A stretch of 39,801 nucleotides of DNA from Solirubrobacteraceae bacterium (GTDB lineage: Bacteria > Actinomycetota > Thermoleophilia > Solirubrobacterales > Solirubrobacteraceae). The notes under the pieces were generated by a model. It saw nothing but the letters and a program-made list of their open reading frames with translations. It had not been told where the DNA came from and did no database searches. How positions within the stretch are numbered: the first letter of the stretch is position 1; each line of letters starts with the position of its first letter. The position numbers were made by a program, and so were the translations under genes. The stretch is from positions 1 through 39,801 of the forward strand of contig JADGPO010000146.1 of the NCBI GenBank assembly GCA_017882405.1, given 5' to 3'. Positions 22,915 through 29,937 of this stretch are shown in pieces.

Positions 22915-23556
22915 ATGCGGGTTGCCATAGCCGGAGCCCACGGAAAGGTCGGGATGCGGCTCGCCCGGCGGCTGGTCGCCGGTGGCGACGAGGTGATCGG
23001 CCTGATCCGCAAGCCGGAGCACGCGGCTGACCTCGAGGCGATCGGCGCACGAGCGGTGGTCTGCGATCTGGAGCACACGGGCGTCGAGGAGATCGCCGCG
23101 GCGGTCTCCGGTGCCGACGCCGTGGTGTTCGCCGCCGGCGCCGGACCCGGCAGCGGCGCCGCGCGCAAGCTCGCGATGGACCGCGACGGCGCGGTCAAGC
23201 TGCTGCACGCGAGTCCGGGGGTGCGCTATGTGATGGTGAGCTCCGTGGGTGCCGAGGACCCGCCGGATGGCGAGGACGTGTTCAGCGTGTACCTGCGCGC
23301 CAAGGCAGAGGCCGATGCCGCCGTGATGACCGATGACCGCGAGTGGACGATCGTCAGGCCCGGTCCCCTGACGGACGATCCGGGCACCGGTCGGGTGCGC
23401 ATCGACACGACGCCGTTTCGCGCTGAGGTCCCGCGAGACGACGTCGCCTCCGTGTTGGCGGCGGTGCTGCACGAGCCCCGCGCGGCCGGCCGCATGCTGT
23501 ACGTGAGCGCCGGCGAGGAGCCGCTGGCCCTGGCGCTCGCCGCCGCTCTCAGCTAG
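22915..23556 (+). CDS. NAD(P)-binding protein (atypical SDR)
   Basis: Protein of 213 residues with a Rossmann fold of the atypical SDR type, like NmrA/HSCARG and YwnB-like reductases. The glycine motif AGAHGKVGMRLARRL is right at the N-terminus (residues 6-20), and LIRKPEHAADLEAIGARAVVC fits the second and third strands. VVFAAGAGPGSG, YVMVSSVGAE and TIVRPGPLTDDPGTG follow in the usual order. The canonical Tyr-Lys catalytic pair is only loosely present (VYLRAK). It may be an NAD(P) sensor or reductase. The 3' end overlaps the convergent protease gene by four bases. Confidence 0.88.
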   Translation: MRVAIAGAHGKVGMRLARRLVAGGDEVIGLIRKPEHAADLEAIGARAVVCDLEHTGVEEIAAAVSGADAVVFAAGAGPGSGAARKLAMDRDGAVKLLHASPGVRYVMVSSVGAEDPPDGEDVFSVYLRAKAEADAAVMTDDREWTIVRPGPLTDDPGTGRVRIDTTPFRAEVPRDDVASVLAAVLHEPRAAGRMLYVSAGEEPLALALAAALS

Positions 23557-24179
23557 GTAGGCAGCGCCGCCAGCAGCTCCGGGCTGGCGGCGCTCAGCAG
23601 CCCGGCGCCCAGCACCGTGACGCCCGGGGTGTCGACGTGCTCGCCGATTACGCCCACCACGCTACCGCCGGCCCACAGCACCGCCCCGGACATGCCGCCC
23701 CACGCGCCGTGACGCGCAACGCGGTCCTCGGCGAGGGCCAGATCCACCTCGAACCTCAGCGATCCCCCGCGAACGTTGACCCCCGGCCGGGCGATGCCGG
23801 TCGCGACGTGCAGCACACGCTCGCCGTCCGCCGCGAGGTTGAACTGCGGGAAGCCGAGCGCGGTGACCGTGACGTCGCCCGACACCGCGTCCAGCCTGGC
23901 CCAGGGCGCCGGCGGCACGGGGCCCAGGACCGGGTCGATCGCCAGCACCGCGATGTCGGCCCGCGAATCGCTGATGGCCGTCCGGCTGTCGGCGGTCAGC
24001 TCGTGGGCTTCGGCCGCCGAGGATCCGATCAGCAGCCGAGCCGAACCCAGGCCGTCGACCACATGCGCGGCGGTCAGGACCAGCGTCGGTGCGATCAGGT
24101 AGCCCGATCCGGCCGGCTGGTCGGTCGATCGACCCGCGAACAGCTGGACGACGCGCCCTCGATCGGTCTCCACGCTCAA
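23553..24179 (-). CDS. Trypsin-like serine protease domain protein
   Basis: Trypsin-fold protein of about 208 residues. The catalytic triad is visible: His in LTAAHVVDG, Asp in DSRADIAVLAID and Ser in WGGMSGAVLW. The oxyanion-strand regions (GSGYLIAPTLVL, VVGVIGEH) are in the right order. No signal peptide is seen, so it is probably cytoplasmic, unlike secreted proteases. Such cytoplasmic trypsin domains are often the first module of larger nSTAND/WD40 conflict proteins, and this one ends shortly after the domain. The TTG at 24179 or GTG at 24173 may start it, but the frame stays open and protein-like farther upstream (WIEDVVAVVDCARI) with no ATG, GTG or TTG there, so the 5' end may be broken. 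Confidence 0.78.
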   Translation of the reverse strand: MSVETDRGRVVQLFAGRSTDQPAGSGYLIAPTLVLTAAHVVDGLGSARLLIGSSAAEAHELTADSRTAISDSRADIAVLAIDPVLGPVPPAPWARLDAVSGDVTVTALGFPQFNLAADGERVLHVATGIARPGVNVRGGSLRFEVDLALAEDRVARHGAWGGMSGAVLWAGGSVVGVIGEHVDTPGVTVLGAGLLSAASPELLAALPT

Positions 24180-24228
24180 GATTCTGGCGCAGTCGACGAC
24201 AGCGACGACATCCTCGATCCACAGGGAT

Positions 24229-24456
24229 GCCCCCTCGCTGCGCCTCGTGCGCCATTACGCGCTCGTCAACGGAATCCAGACGCTCGCCTTCTCTCCCGAC
24301 AGTGGCGAGCTGGCGGTCGAGGACACGCGCGACGTCGTCCGGGTCTGGGATACCTGCGCCGTGTGCGAGAACCCGACTCGCCTGGCGGCGCTCGCCGGCC
24401 AGCGAAGCGTACGAGAGCTGACCCCGGGGGAGCGCGCGACCTTCGGCGTCGAGTAG
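24229..24456 (+). pseudogene. C-terminal fragment of a WD40-repeat protein
   Basis: The frame reads GIQTLAFSPDSGELAVED, then VVRVWDTCAVCENPTRLAAL and RSVRELTPGERATFGVE before a stop. This is one WD40 blade and the Cys-containing tail typical of large actinobacterial BTAD/nSTAND-WD40 proteins. The rest of the protein is missing. The longest open part starts at GTG 24247 and would give 69 residues. It lies on the strand opposite the neighbouring protease and BTAD genes. Confidence 0.65.
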
Positions 24457-24484
24457 CCGGGCCGAACGATCGAAGGCGAGCGGC

Positions 24485-25270
24485 TCAGCGGCGCAGAAGT
24501 CGCTCTTGCAGCGCACGCAGCTCGGGCGCGGGTGTGGCGCCGAGCTCGTCGCGCAGACGCGCGCGGAGCGCCTCATAGACGAGCAGGGCCTCGGCCGCGT
24601 TTCCGCGCGCGACCAGGATCTCCATCAGGAGCGCGTGCCCGCGTTCGCGGAACGGCTCGGCGGCGACGAGCTCGCGCGCGACGCGCTCGCCAGGTGCGAG
24701 CTCGGTGCCGCCCACGCCGAGCGCGACCGCCGCGTAGCACTCCAGCGCCGAGCAGCGGATCTCCTCCAGTCGCCGGCGATGCTCCTGCGCCCAGGGGAGG
24801 TCCTCGCCAGGCAGAAAGCCTCGGCGGGCCGTAAAGAGCGCGATCAGTGACGCGCCCCAGCCGCGCGCCCATTCGTGCTGTGTCACGGCCGACTCGGCGC
24901 GATGAATCGCCTCCTCGGCGGCCTCCAGATCGATCCAGGTTTCGGGCGGCAGTTTGAGGCGGACCTGAGCACCGCCTGAGAGCACGTCGCTGCCGAGCAC
25001 GCCTCGCAGACGCGAGAGCAACGCGCTCAGCGACGCGTCGGCACCCGCTGGCGCGCGCCACGGCCAGAGCGCTTCGATCAACTCCTCCCGCCGGGCCGGA
25101 AGCGCCCGGTTCACGACCAGGTATGTGAACAGCACCCGAGCCTGGCCGCCCGGTAGCTTCGCGGTCAGCTCACGCCCACCGAGCTCCACGGCCAGCCGGC
25201 CGCATAACTGAATCCGGGTCGGTGCCTTGTCGGGCAACTTTGCTGCAAGGAGAATCGCAGAAGTTTGCAA
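24485..25270 (-). CDS. BTAD-domain transcriptional regulator (SARP/AfsR-like)
   Basis: Regulator of 261 residues with the short SARP layout. An N-terminal OmpR-like winged-helix domain (about 18-110: QLCGRLAVELGGREL, GGQARVLFTYLVVNR, ALWPWRAP, LSALLSRLRGVLG) precedes a bacterial transcriptional activation domain (about 115-260) of TPR-like helices (EEIRCSALECYAAVALG, ERGHALLMEILVARGNAAEALLVYEALRARLRDELG). The start codon appears to be TTG 25270, with none better upstream. No ATPase or WD40 extension follows, but a WD40 fragment of the kind found on large BTAD proteins lies 29 nt beyond its stop on the other strand. Target genes are unknown; the divergent DUF1059-like gene starts 42 nt away. 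Confidence 0.85.
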   Translation of the reverse strand: MQTSAILLAAKLPDKAPTRIQLCGRLAVELGGRELTAKLPGGQARVLFTYLVVNRALPARREELIEALWPWRAPAGADASLSALLSRLRGVLGSDVLSGGAQVRLKLPPETWIDLEAAEEAIHRAESAVTQHEWARGWGASLIALFTARRGFLPGEDLPWAQEHRRRLEEIRCSALECYAAVALGVGGTELAPGERVARELVAAEPFRERGHALLMEILVARGNAAEALLVYEALRARLRDELGATPAPELRALQERLLRR

Positions 25271-25311
25271 ACCGCCGGCCGTAAGTTGGGCCGCACGAAC
25301 AAGGAGTCGTC

Positions 25312-25470
25312 ATGGCAAAGGTCATCCGGTGTCAGTGCGGGTTCCTCGCCCGCGGCGAGACCGTAGAACAAGCCGCTGCTGCGATCGACGTGCACATGCG
25401 CTCAGACCATCCCGAGCTGGTTGGAAAGGTGACCCGCGAAGATCTGATCGCCATGGCCGAAGAGTCGTAA
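25312..25470 (+). CDS. Small DUF1059-like protein (52 aa)
   Basis: A 52-residue protein starting MAKVIRCQCGFLARGETVEQ and ending DLIAMAEES. The Cys-x-Cys-Gly pair near the start and the VHMRSDHPEL segment later resemble DUF1059, a family of small proteins with a possible zinc or iron site made of two Cys and two His. A good Shine-Dalgarno (AAGGAG) precedes the ATG. It is divergent from the BTAD gene and lies 47 nt upstream of the rhodanese gene, probably in the same transcript. The function of the family is unknown. Confidence 0.75.
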   Translation: MAKVIRCQCGFLARGETVEQAAAAIDVHMRSDHPELVGKVTREDLIAMAEES

Positions 25471-25517
25471 CAACAGGCCACCGCCGCCGGCGGCTGGCCT
25501 CCCCAAAGGAGCAGAGC

Positions 25518-26399
25518 ATGCCGCCGACGCGGTCAAACCCCCAGCACCCCGAAGGTCCGCTCGTAACCAGCCAGTGGCTGGAGGCCAACCTCGAAGACCC
25601 GGGGGTGCGGATACTCGACGTCCGGGGCCGTCACCCAAGCTCTTCGCTTCCGCACGCCAAGCGCGCGGAGTACGCGGCCGGGCACATCCCGGGAGCCGCG
25701 TTCGTGGATTGGGAGCACGACTTCGTTGACACCGGGGACCCCGTGCCGGTCCAGGTCGCGCCCCCGGAGCGGTTCGCGCAGCGCGCCGGTGAGCTCGGCG
25801 TCGGCGACGGAGATCTGGTGGTCACCTACGACGACTATTACGGGATCTTCGCCGCTCGGGTCGCCTGGGCGTTCCGGCTCTACGGCGCGGAGGCGCGGGT
25901 GCTCGACGGCGGCTGGACCACGTGGCGAGAAGAGGGCCGTCCGGTCGCCGACGAGCCCGCAGAAGCGGTGCCCGCGCGGTTCGGCGCGAGGATCCGGCCC
26001 CGGCTGAGACGTACGCTGACCGAGGTCGAACAGGCCTGTCGCGACGGCGCGACGCTCGTCGACGCCCGCCCGCGGCACCTATTCCTCGGCCAGGAGCAAG
26101 TGGCCAATACCGGCCACATCCCGGGCGCGCGCTGCCTCCCGTACCAGGAACTGGTTGACGGCGCGACCGGGCTGTGGGCCGCGCCGGCGGCGGTCGCGCG
26201 GCTCGTCCGTGACGCCGGAATCGACCCCGACCGCCCGCCCCGCGAACTGATCGCGACGTGCGGAAGCGGCGTGTCCGCCACCGTCGCGCTGATGGCGCTC
26301 GAGCGGATCGGGGTCCACTGCGACGGCGTCTACGACGGATCGTTCAACGAATGGAGCACGGACCGGTCGCGGCCGGTTGCCTACGGCCGCACGGAATGA
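25518..26399 (+). CDS. Thiosulfate sulfurtransferase (two-domain rhodanese)
   Basis: Sulfurtransferase of 293 residues with two rhodanese domains. The N-terminal one (about 15-140) has ILDVRG, AAGHIPGAAFVDWE and the loop TYDDYYGIFAAR, where the catalytic Cys is replaced by Asp, so it is inactive as usual. The C-terminal one (about 165-285) has LVDARPR, NTGHIPGARCLPY and the active loop ATCGSGVSATV with the catalytic Cys. It moves sulfane sulfur from thiosulfate or a similar donor to an acceptor. The ATG at 25518 follows AAAGGAG by about six bases. It sits next to Mo/W cofactor genes, where it could feed sulfur to a MoaD-like carrier; that link is inference. Confidence 0.93.
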   Translation: MPPTRSNPQHPEGPLVTSQWLEANLEDPGVRILDVRGRHPSSSLPHAKRAEYAAGHIPGAAFVDWEHDFVDTGDPVPVQVAPPERFAQRAGELGVGDGDLVVTYDDYYGIFAARVAWAFRLYGAEARVLDGGWTTWREEGRPVADEPAEAVPARFGARIRPRLRRTLTEVEQACRDGATLVDARPRHLFLGQEQVANTGHIPGARCLPYQELVDGATGLWAAPAAVARLVRDAGIDPDRPPRELIATCGSGVSATVALMALERIGVHCDGVYDGSFNEWSTDRSRPVAYGRTE

Positions 26400-26449
26400 T
26401 CAAGATCACGATCGGGACACGCTGATCTCGTACTGCTTCTTGGCCTGTA

Positions 26450-26466
26450 GAGGGCGACGTGCCCTC
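26450..26466 (+). terminator. Hairpin after the rhodanese gene
   Basis: GAGGGC and GCCCTC form a perfect 6-bp stem with a 5-nt loop, 50 nt after the stop. No T-run follows, so termination is only possible. Confidence 0.3.
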
Positions 26467-26544
26467 CAGCCGGATCAGGACCGCCCGGCGTGACGACGGG
26501 TTCGCCGATGCTCGCCGGACTCGGGAAACTCCTACGATGTCCCT

Positions 26545-26772
26545 ATGGGCAAGCTGCTGCGTCGGACCGCGGGTGGTGACGAGCTACTCGCAGAGTGGAC
26601 GCCCGCCGATGGGGCGTCCGTCGCTTCCGCCGAGGCGGCCTATCAGCACTGGCTGGACCAGGACTACGAGGCGGTGCAGAGCGACGGCGTCTACTACGAG
26701 CCGATCAGCGGAGACCACTTGCCGGTTGACGCCGAGCAAGTGATCCTGAGCACCGCCATGGGCGGCGGTTAG
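26545..26772 (+). CDS. Small protein ending in Gly-Gly-Gly (75 aa), possibly beta-grasp
   Basis: A 75-residue protein, MGKLLRRTAGGDELLAEWTP to LPVDAEQVILSTAMGGG. I do not recognise a named family. The pattern is two strands, one helix (ASVASAEAAYQHWLDQ), then three short strands, and the chain ends after a strand with three glycines. Length, order and the exposed Gly-Gly end resemble MoaD/ThiS sulfur carriers, and a second Gly-Gly-ended MoaD-like domain lies in the same region (MobA-MoaD fusion). The gene sits between a rhodanese gene and a convergent MoeA fusion gene. A role as a sulfur carrier or protein modifier is inference. No strong Shine-Dalgarno is seen. Confidence 0.65.
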   Translation: MGKLLRRTAGGDELLAEWTPADGASVASAEAAYQHWLDQDYEAVQSDGVYYEPISGDHLPVDAEQVILSTAMGGG

Positions 26773-26780
26773 CTCCCGGC

Positions 26781-28706
26781 TCAGCGGATGCGCCGGCCCA
26801 TCTCGGTCGTGTCATATCCGCCGAGTTGCTCGACGGCAGCACGAAAGTCAGGCGACCGCAGAAGCTGCCACAGCGGCTCAAGCAGCGGGCTTTCCACCGA
26901 GGCGGGGTCGAGCACCAGGTCGTACGGCTCTGACGTCACCGGCACGAAATCCAACTCGAACGCGCGGGCGGCGGCCCGGATCCCCATGCCGCAGTCGGCT
27001 CGGCCCGCGGTAATTGCCGCGGCCACCGCGAGGTGGGTGGGTTCCTCGCGCGTGTATCCACTGATCGTCGCGGGGTCGATCTCCTCCCGGGCCAACTCGA
27101 AGTCGAGGAGTACGCGGGTGCCGGCGCCGCGCTGACGATTGACGTAGCGCAGCCCCGGGCGCGCGAGATCGGGAACACCGCGTAGGTCCAGCGGATTGCC
27201 TGGCGCGACCAGTAGACCCTGCTCCCGATGGACGAGGCGAATCACGGCGGTCCGCCGGCCGGGCAGCAAGCGGTCGAGATACGGCAGCGTGTACTCACCG
27301 GAGCCCGGGTCCAGCAGGTGCGAGCCCGCGAGATGGCAGAGGCCGTCGCGGACGGCGATCAGGCCGCCCATCGATCCGACGTTGCTCGAGGCGAGCGTCA
27401 ACTCGGGATGGTCGGCGCGCAGGGATGAGGCCGCGAGATCGAGGATCAGATCATGTGACCCGATTGCGACGATCGTATGGTCGATCTGGCTCAAGTCTCG
27501 TAGCAACGTGACCTGTACATCCTCGCCGGCGTGATGACCCTCGACGTCGGCGGGCACGACGAGCAGTCCGTCAGCGCGTACCAGCGAGGTGAGCACACCC
27601 GCTCCGCGGGGCATCGGCGAGGCGACCAGCGATCCGCCCACGCGTCCGAGCCTGACGCGCACCCAGTCATCCATTCCGATCGTGGAGGAGAGCTTGCGGG
27701 CCAGACGCGCCTCGGTCACCGGGCGCGGTGTGGTCGGCGCGCCTTCGAGCTCGGCGAGCAGTGGTGCGGCGAAGATGTCGAACGTCAGCGAGGCGGACAC
27801 CGGGTAGCCGGGTGCCCCGAGGACCGGTGTGGCGTCGATGGCGCCGAGGACGACCGGATGGCCAGGTCGCACCGCGACTCCGTGCACGGCGAGCGTGCCG
27901 AGTTCGCTGACGAGCATCGCCGTGTGATCGTCGCGGCCGGCGCTGGAGCCGGCGATCACGATCAGCAGGTCGCAGCGACCCACGGCGTCGCGGATCGCGC
28001 TGGTCAGTCGCTCGGGATCGTCGGGCTCAATCGGGAACACGAGAACGTGATAGCCGAGCTCGCGAGCTTGCCCAGCGAGCATCAGCGAGTTGGTATCCAG
28101 CAGTTCGCCGGCATCGAGCTCTGAGCCGATCGGCCGCATCTCGTCGCCGGTGGGCAGGATCCCCACCACCGGGGCCCGGCGCACGCAGACATCGGTGGCG
28201 CCGGCCGCAGCGGCAGCGGCAATGTCGACGGCACGCAGCCGGTGGCCGGCGGGCAGCAACAGCTCGGTGGCGCTGATGTCCTCTCCGACCGAGCGCACGT
28301 GCTGGTAGGGCGCGACCGCGGCCCGCAACTCGGCCCGGCCATCGTCGTGGTGAACGTCTTCGCGCATCACCACGGCGTCGAATCCGTCGGGCATCGGGTC
28401 ACCCGTGTCGATGACCACGAATGCTTCGGCGTCCAGCTGTAGCGGGATGCTCTCGCTCGCCCCCAGCGTCTCCGCGGCGCGGACCGCGACGCCGTCCATC
28501 GCGGCGGAGTCAAACGGCGGGGAGGACCGCACCGCCCAGATCGGTTCCGCGGTGACACGGCCAAGCCCGTCGGCAAGTGCCACGACCATCGCCGGCACGC
28601 GTGACGCGCACCCCGCCGCGCCGCGGCAACTGCTCCACGCCTCGCGCGCGTCGGCGAGTGGGAGGTCTTGCAGAAACGGGTGGGTGGGGGCCGTGTCCCT
28701 AGGCAT
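26781..28706 (-). CDS. MoeA-type molybdotransferase fused to a PBP-like domain
   Basis: Fusion of 641 residues. Residues about 1-410 form a MoeA domain, which inserts molybdate or tungstate into molybdopterin: FDSAAMDGVAVRA, the MoCF-biosynthesis motif VGILPTGDEM, AGSSAGRDDHT, and GHPVVLGAI with GAPGYPVSA. Residues about 420-641 are a periplasmic-binding-protein-like domain of the type often fused to MoeA or ModE relatives (VAIGSHDLILDLAASSLR, GSMGGLIAVRDGLCHLAGSH, RYVNRQRGAGTRVLLDFEL, GRADCGMGIRAAA). No signal peptide is present, so that domain is probably a cytoplasmic ligand sensor. It overlaps the upstream MoeA gene by eight bases and is the last gene of the formate/aldehyde oxidoreductase operon. 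Confidence 0.9.
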   Translation of the reverse strand: MPRDTAPTHPFLQDLPLADAREAWSSCRGAAGCASRVPAMVVALADGLGRVTAEPIWAVRSSPPFDSAAMDGVAVRAAETLGASESIPLQLDAEAFVVIDTGDPMPDGFDAVVMREDVHHDDGRAELRAAVAPYQHVRSVGEDISATELLLPAGHRLRAVDIAAAAAAGATDVCVRRAPVVGILPTGDEMRPIGSELDAGELLDTNSLMLAGQARELGYHVLVFPIEPDDPERLTSAIRDAVGRCDLLIVIAGSSAGRDDHTAMLVSELGTLAVHGVAVRPGHPVVLGAIDATPVLGAPGYPVSASLTFDIFAAPLLAELEGAPTTPRPVTEARLARKLSSTIGMDDWVRVRLGRVGGSLVASPMPRGAGVLTSLVRADGLLVVPADVEGHHAGEDVQVTLLRDLSQIDHTIVAIGSHDLILDLAASSLRADHPELTLASSNVGSMGGLIAVRDGLCHLAGSHLLDPGSGEYTLPYLDRLLPGRRTAVIRLVHREQGLLVAPGNPLDLRGVPDLARPGLRYVNRQRGAGTRVLLDFELAREEIDPATISGYTREEPTHLAVAAAITAGRADCGMGIRAAARAFELDFVPVTSEPYDLVLDPASVESPLLEPLWQLLRSPDFRAAVEQLGGYDTTEMGRRIR

Positions 28707-29931
28707 ACGGGAACACGTCGACGTCCTCGCCGGCGGGTAGGCCGGTCGCGGGTTCGGGCACGATCACGTATCCGTCGGCACCGGTCAGGACCGACAGGAG
28801 CGCCGACGGGCCGAACACGGGCTCGGCCTCATCACCGGACAGTCGAACCTGGACCACGTCAAGACGCCCTGCCGCGGACGGGAGGTTGCGCGCCAGACGC
28901 GCGCGCACGGTTCCGAGGCGCGGCTCGACGGTCCAGCCGCCGACACGCCGCACCACGGGCATACCGATTAGCCGGAAGACGACCAGTGCCGATCGGGGGT
29001 TGCCCGGCAGCCCGATGATCGGGATCCCGCCGGCAAAGGCCAGCAGGGTCGGCTTGCCCGGCTTGATCGCGAGGCCGTGGCACCAGATCTCCGAGCGCGA
29101 AAGCGACGAGACGGCCGCGCCCGTCTCGTCGCGAGCTCCAACCGAGGAGCCGGCGCAGATCACTACGACATCACTGTCGCGCACGGCCATCTCGAGCACT
29201 CGTTCCAGTGCCTCGCGGTCGTCGGGGACGATCCCCGACGGGTACGGGTCGCCGCCGGCCTCTCGAGCGAGCGCGCCGATCGAGACGCTCAGGGCGTCGC
29301 GTACCTGCCCGGGTGCCAGCTCCGTCGTGTCCGGTGAGCGGATCTCGTCGCCGGTGGCGATGATCGCCACTCGCGGCGCCGCGTGGACATCCACCTCGGT
29401 GACGCCGGCGGCGGCGAGTATCGCCACGTCCTGCGCGCGCAGCGGGCGCCCGGCCGGCGCCAGCCGCGCGCCCGGGCCGGCATCCTCGTCCGCGCGGACG
29501 ATCCCGTCGCCGGGCGCGACAGGCCGAACAACCTCAATCGTGCCGGGCATCGCCTCCTGAGTGTGCTCAACCATCACGACCGCGTCGGCGCCCGGCGGGA
29601 GCATCGCGCCGGTCGCGACCGCGACCGCTCTGTCTGCGGTGACGCTGACGTCGGCGGTGGCTCCCGTCCGCACGGCACCGCTGAGCTGCAGATACGCGGG
29701 GATCGCCTCTGAGGCGCCAAACGTGTCAGAGGCGCGAACGGCGTACCCGTCAACGGTCGAGCGGTCAAACCCCGGCAACGGCGCGCGGGCGAGGATCGCG
29801 GCGGCGGGCACTCGACCCGCAGCCGTCTCCAGGGGGGCGCGGTCGATCGCGCTGCGGTGCTCGGGACGGTATTCGCTCAGTGCCTCCGCGACCCGCCGTG
29901 CCGTGAAGAACTCCCTCCCGGTCGTGCGCAT
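28699..29931 (-). CDS. moeA: Molybdopterin molybdotransferase MoeA
   Basis: MoeA (gephyrin-like) of 410 residues, which inserts molybdate (or tungstate) into adenylylated molybdopterin. Domain order is normal: an N-terminal segment with FDRSTVDGYAVRASD, the insert domain (AVATGAMLPPGADAVVMVEH), the MoCF-binding domain with AIIATGDEIRSPDT, ICAGSSVGARDETG and KPTLLAFAGGIPIIGLPGNP, then a C-terminal barrel domain. It begins six bases after the FdhB stop and overlaps the MoeA-PBP fusion gene by eight bases. Two MoeA-type proteins side by side may serve different metals or target enzymes; in some tungsten-using organisms paralogues divide Mo and W, but the sequence alone does not show which. Confidence 0.92.
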   Translation of the reverse strand: MRTTGREFFTARRVAEALSEYRPEHRSAIDRAPLETAAGRVPAAAILARAPLPGFDRSTVDGYAVRASDTFGASEAIPAYLQLSGAVRTGATADVSVTADRAVAVATGAMLPPGADAVVMVEHTQEAMPGTIEVVRPVAPGDGIVRADEDAGPGARLAPAGRPLRAQDVAILAAAGVTEVDVHAAPRVAIIATGDEIRSPDTTELAPGQVRDALSVSIGALAREAGGDPYPSGIVPDDREALERVLEMAVRDSDVVVICAGSSVGARDETGAAVSSLSRSEIWCHGLAIKPGKPTLLAFAGGIPIIGLPGNPRSALVVFRLIGMPVVRRVGGWTVEPRLGTVRARLARNLPSAAGRLDVVQVRLSGDEAEPVFGPSALLSVLTGADGYVIVPEPATGLPAGEDVDVFPYA

Positions 29932-29937
29932 CGGGGT

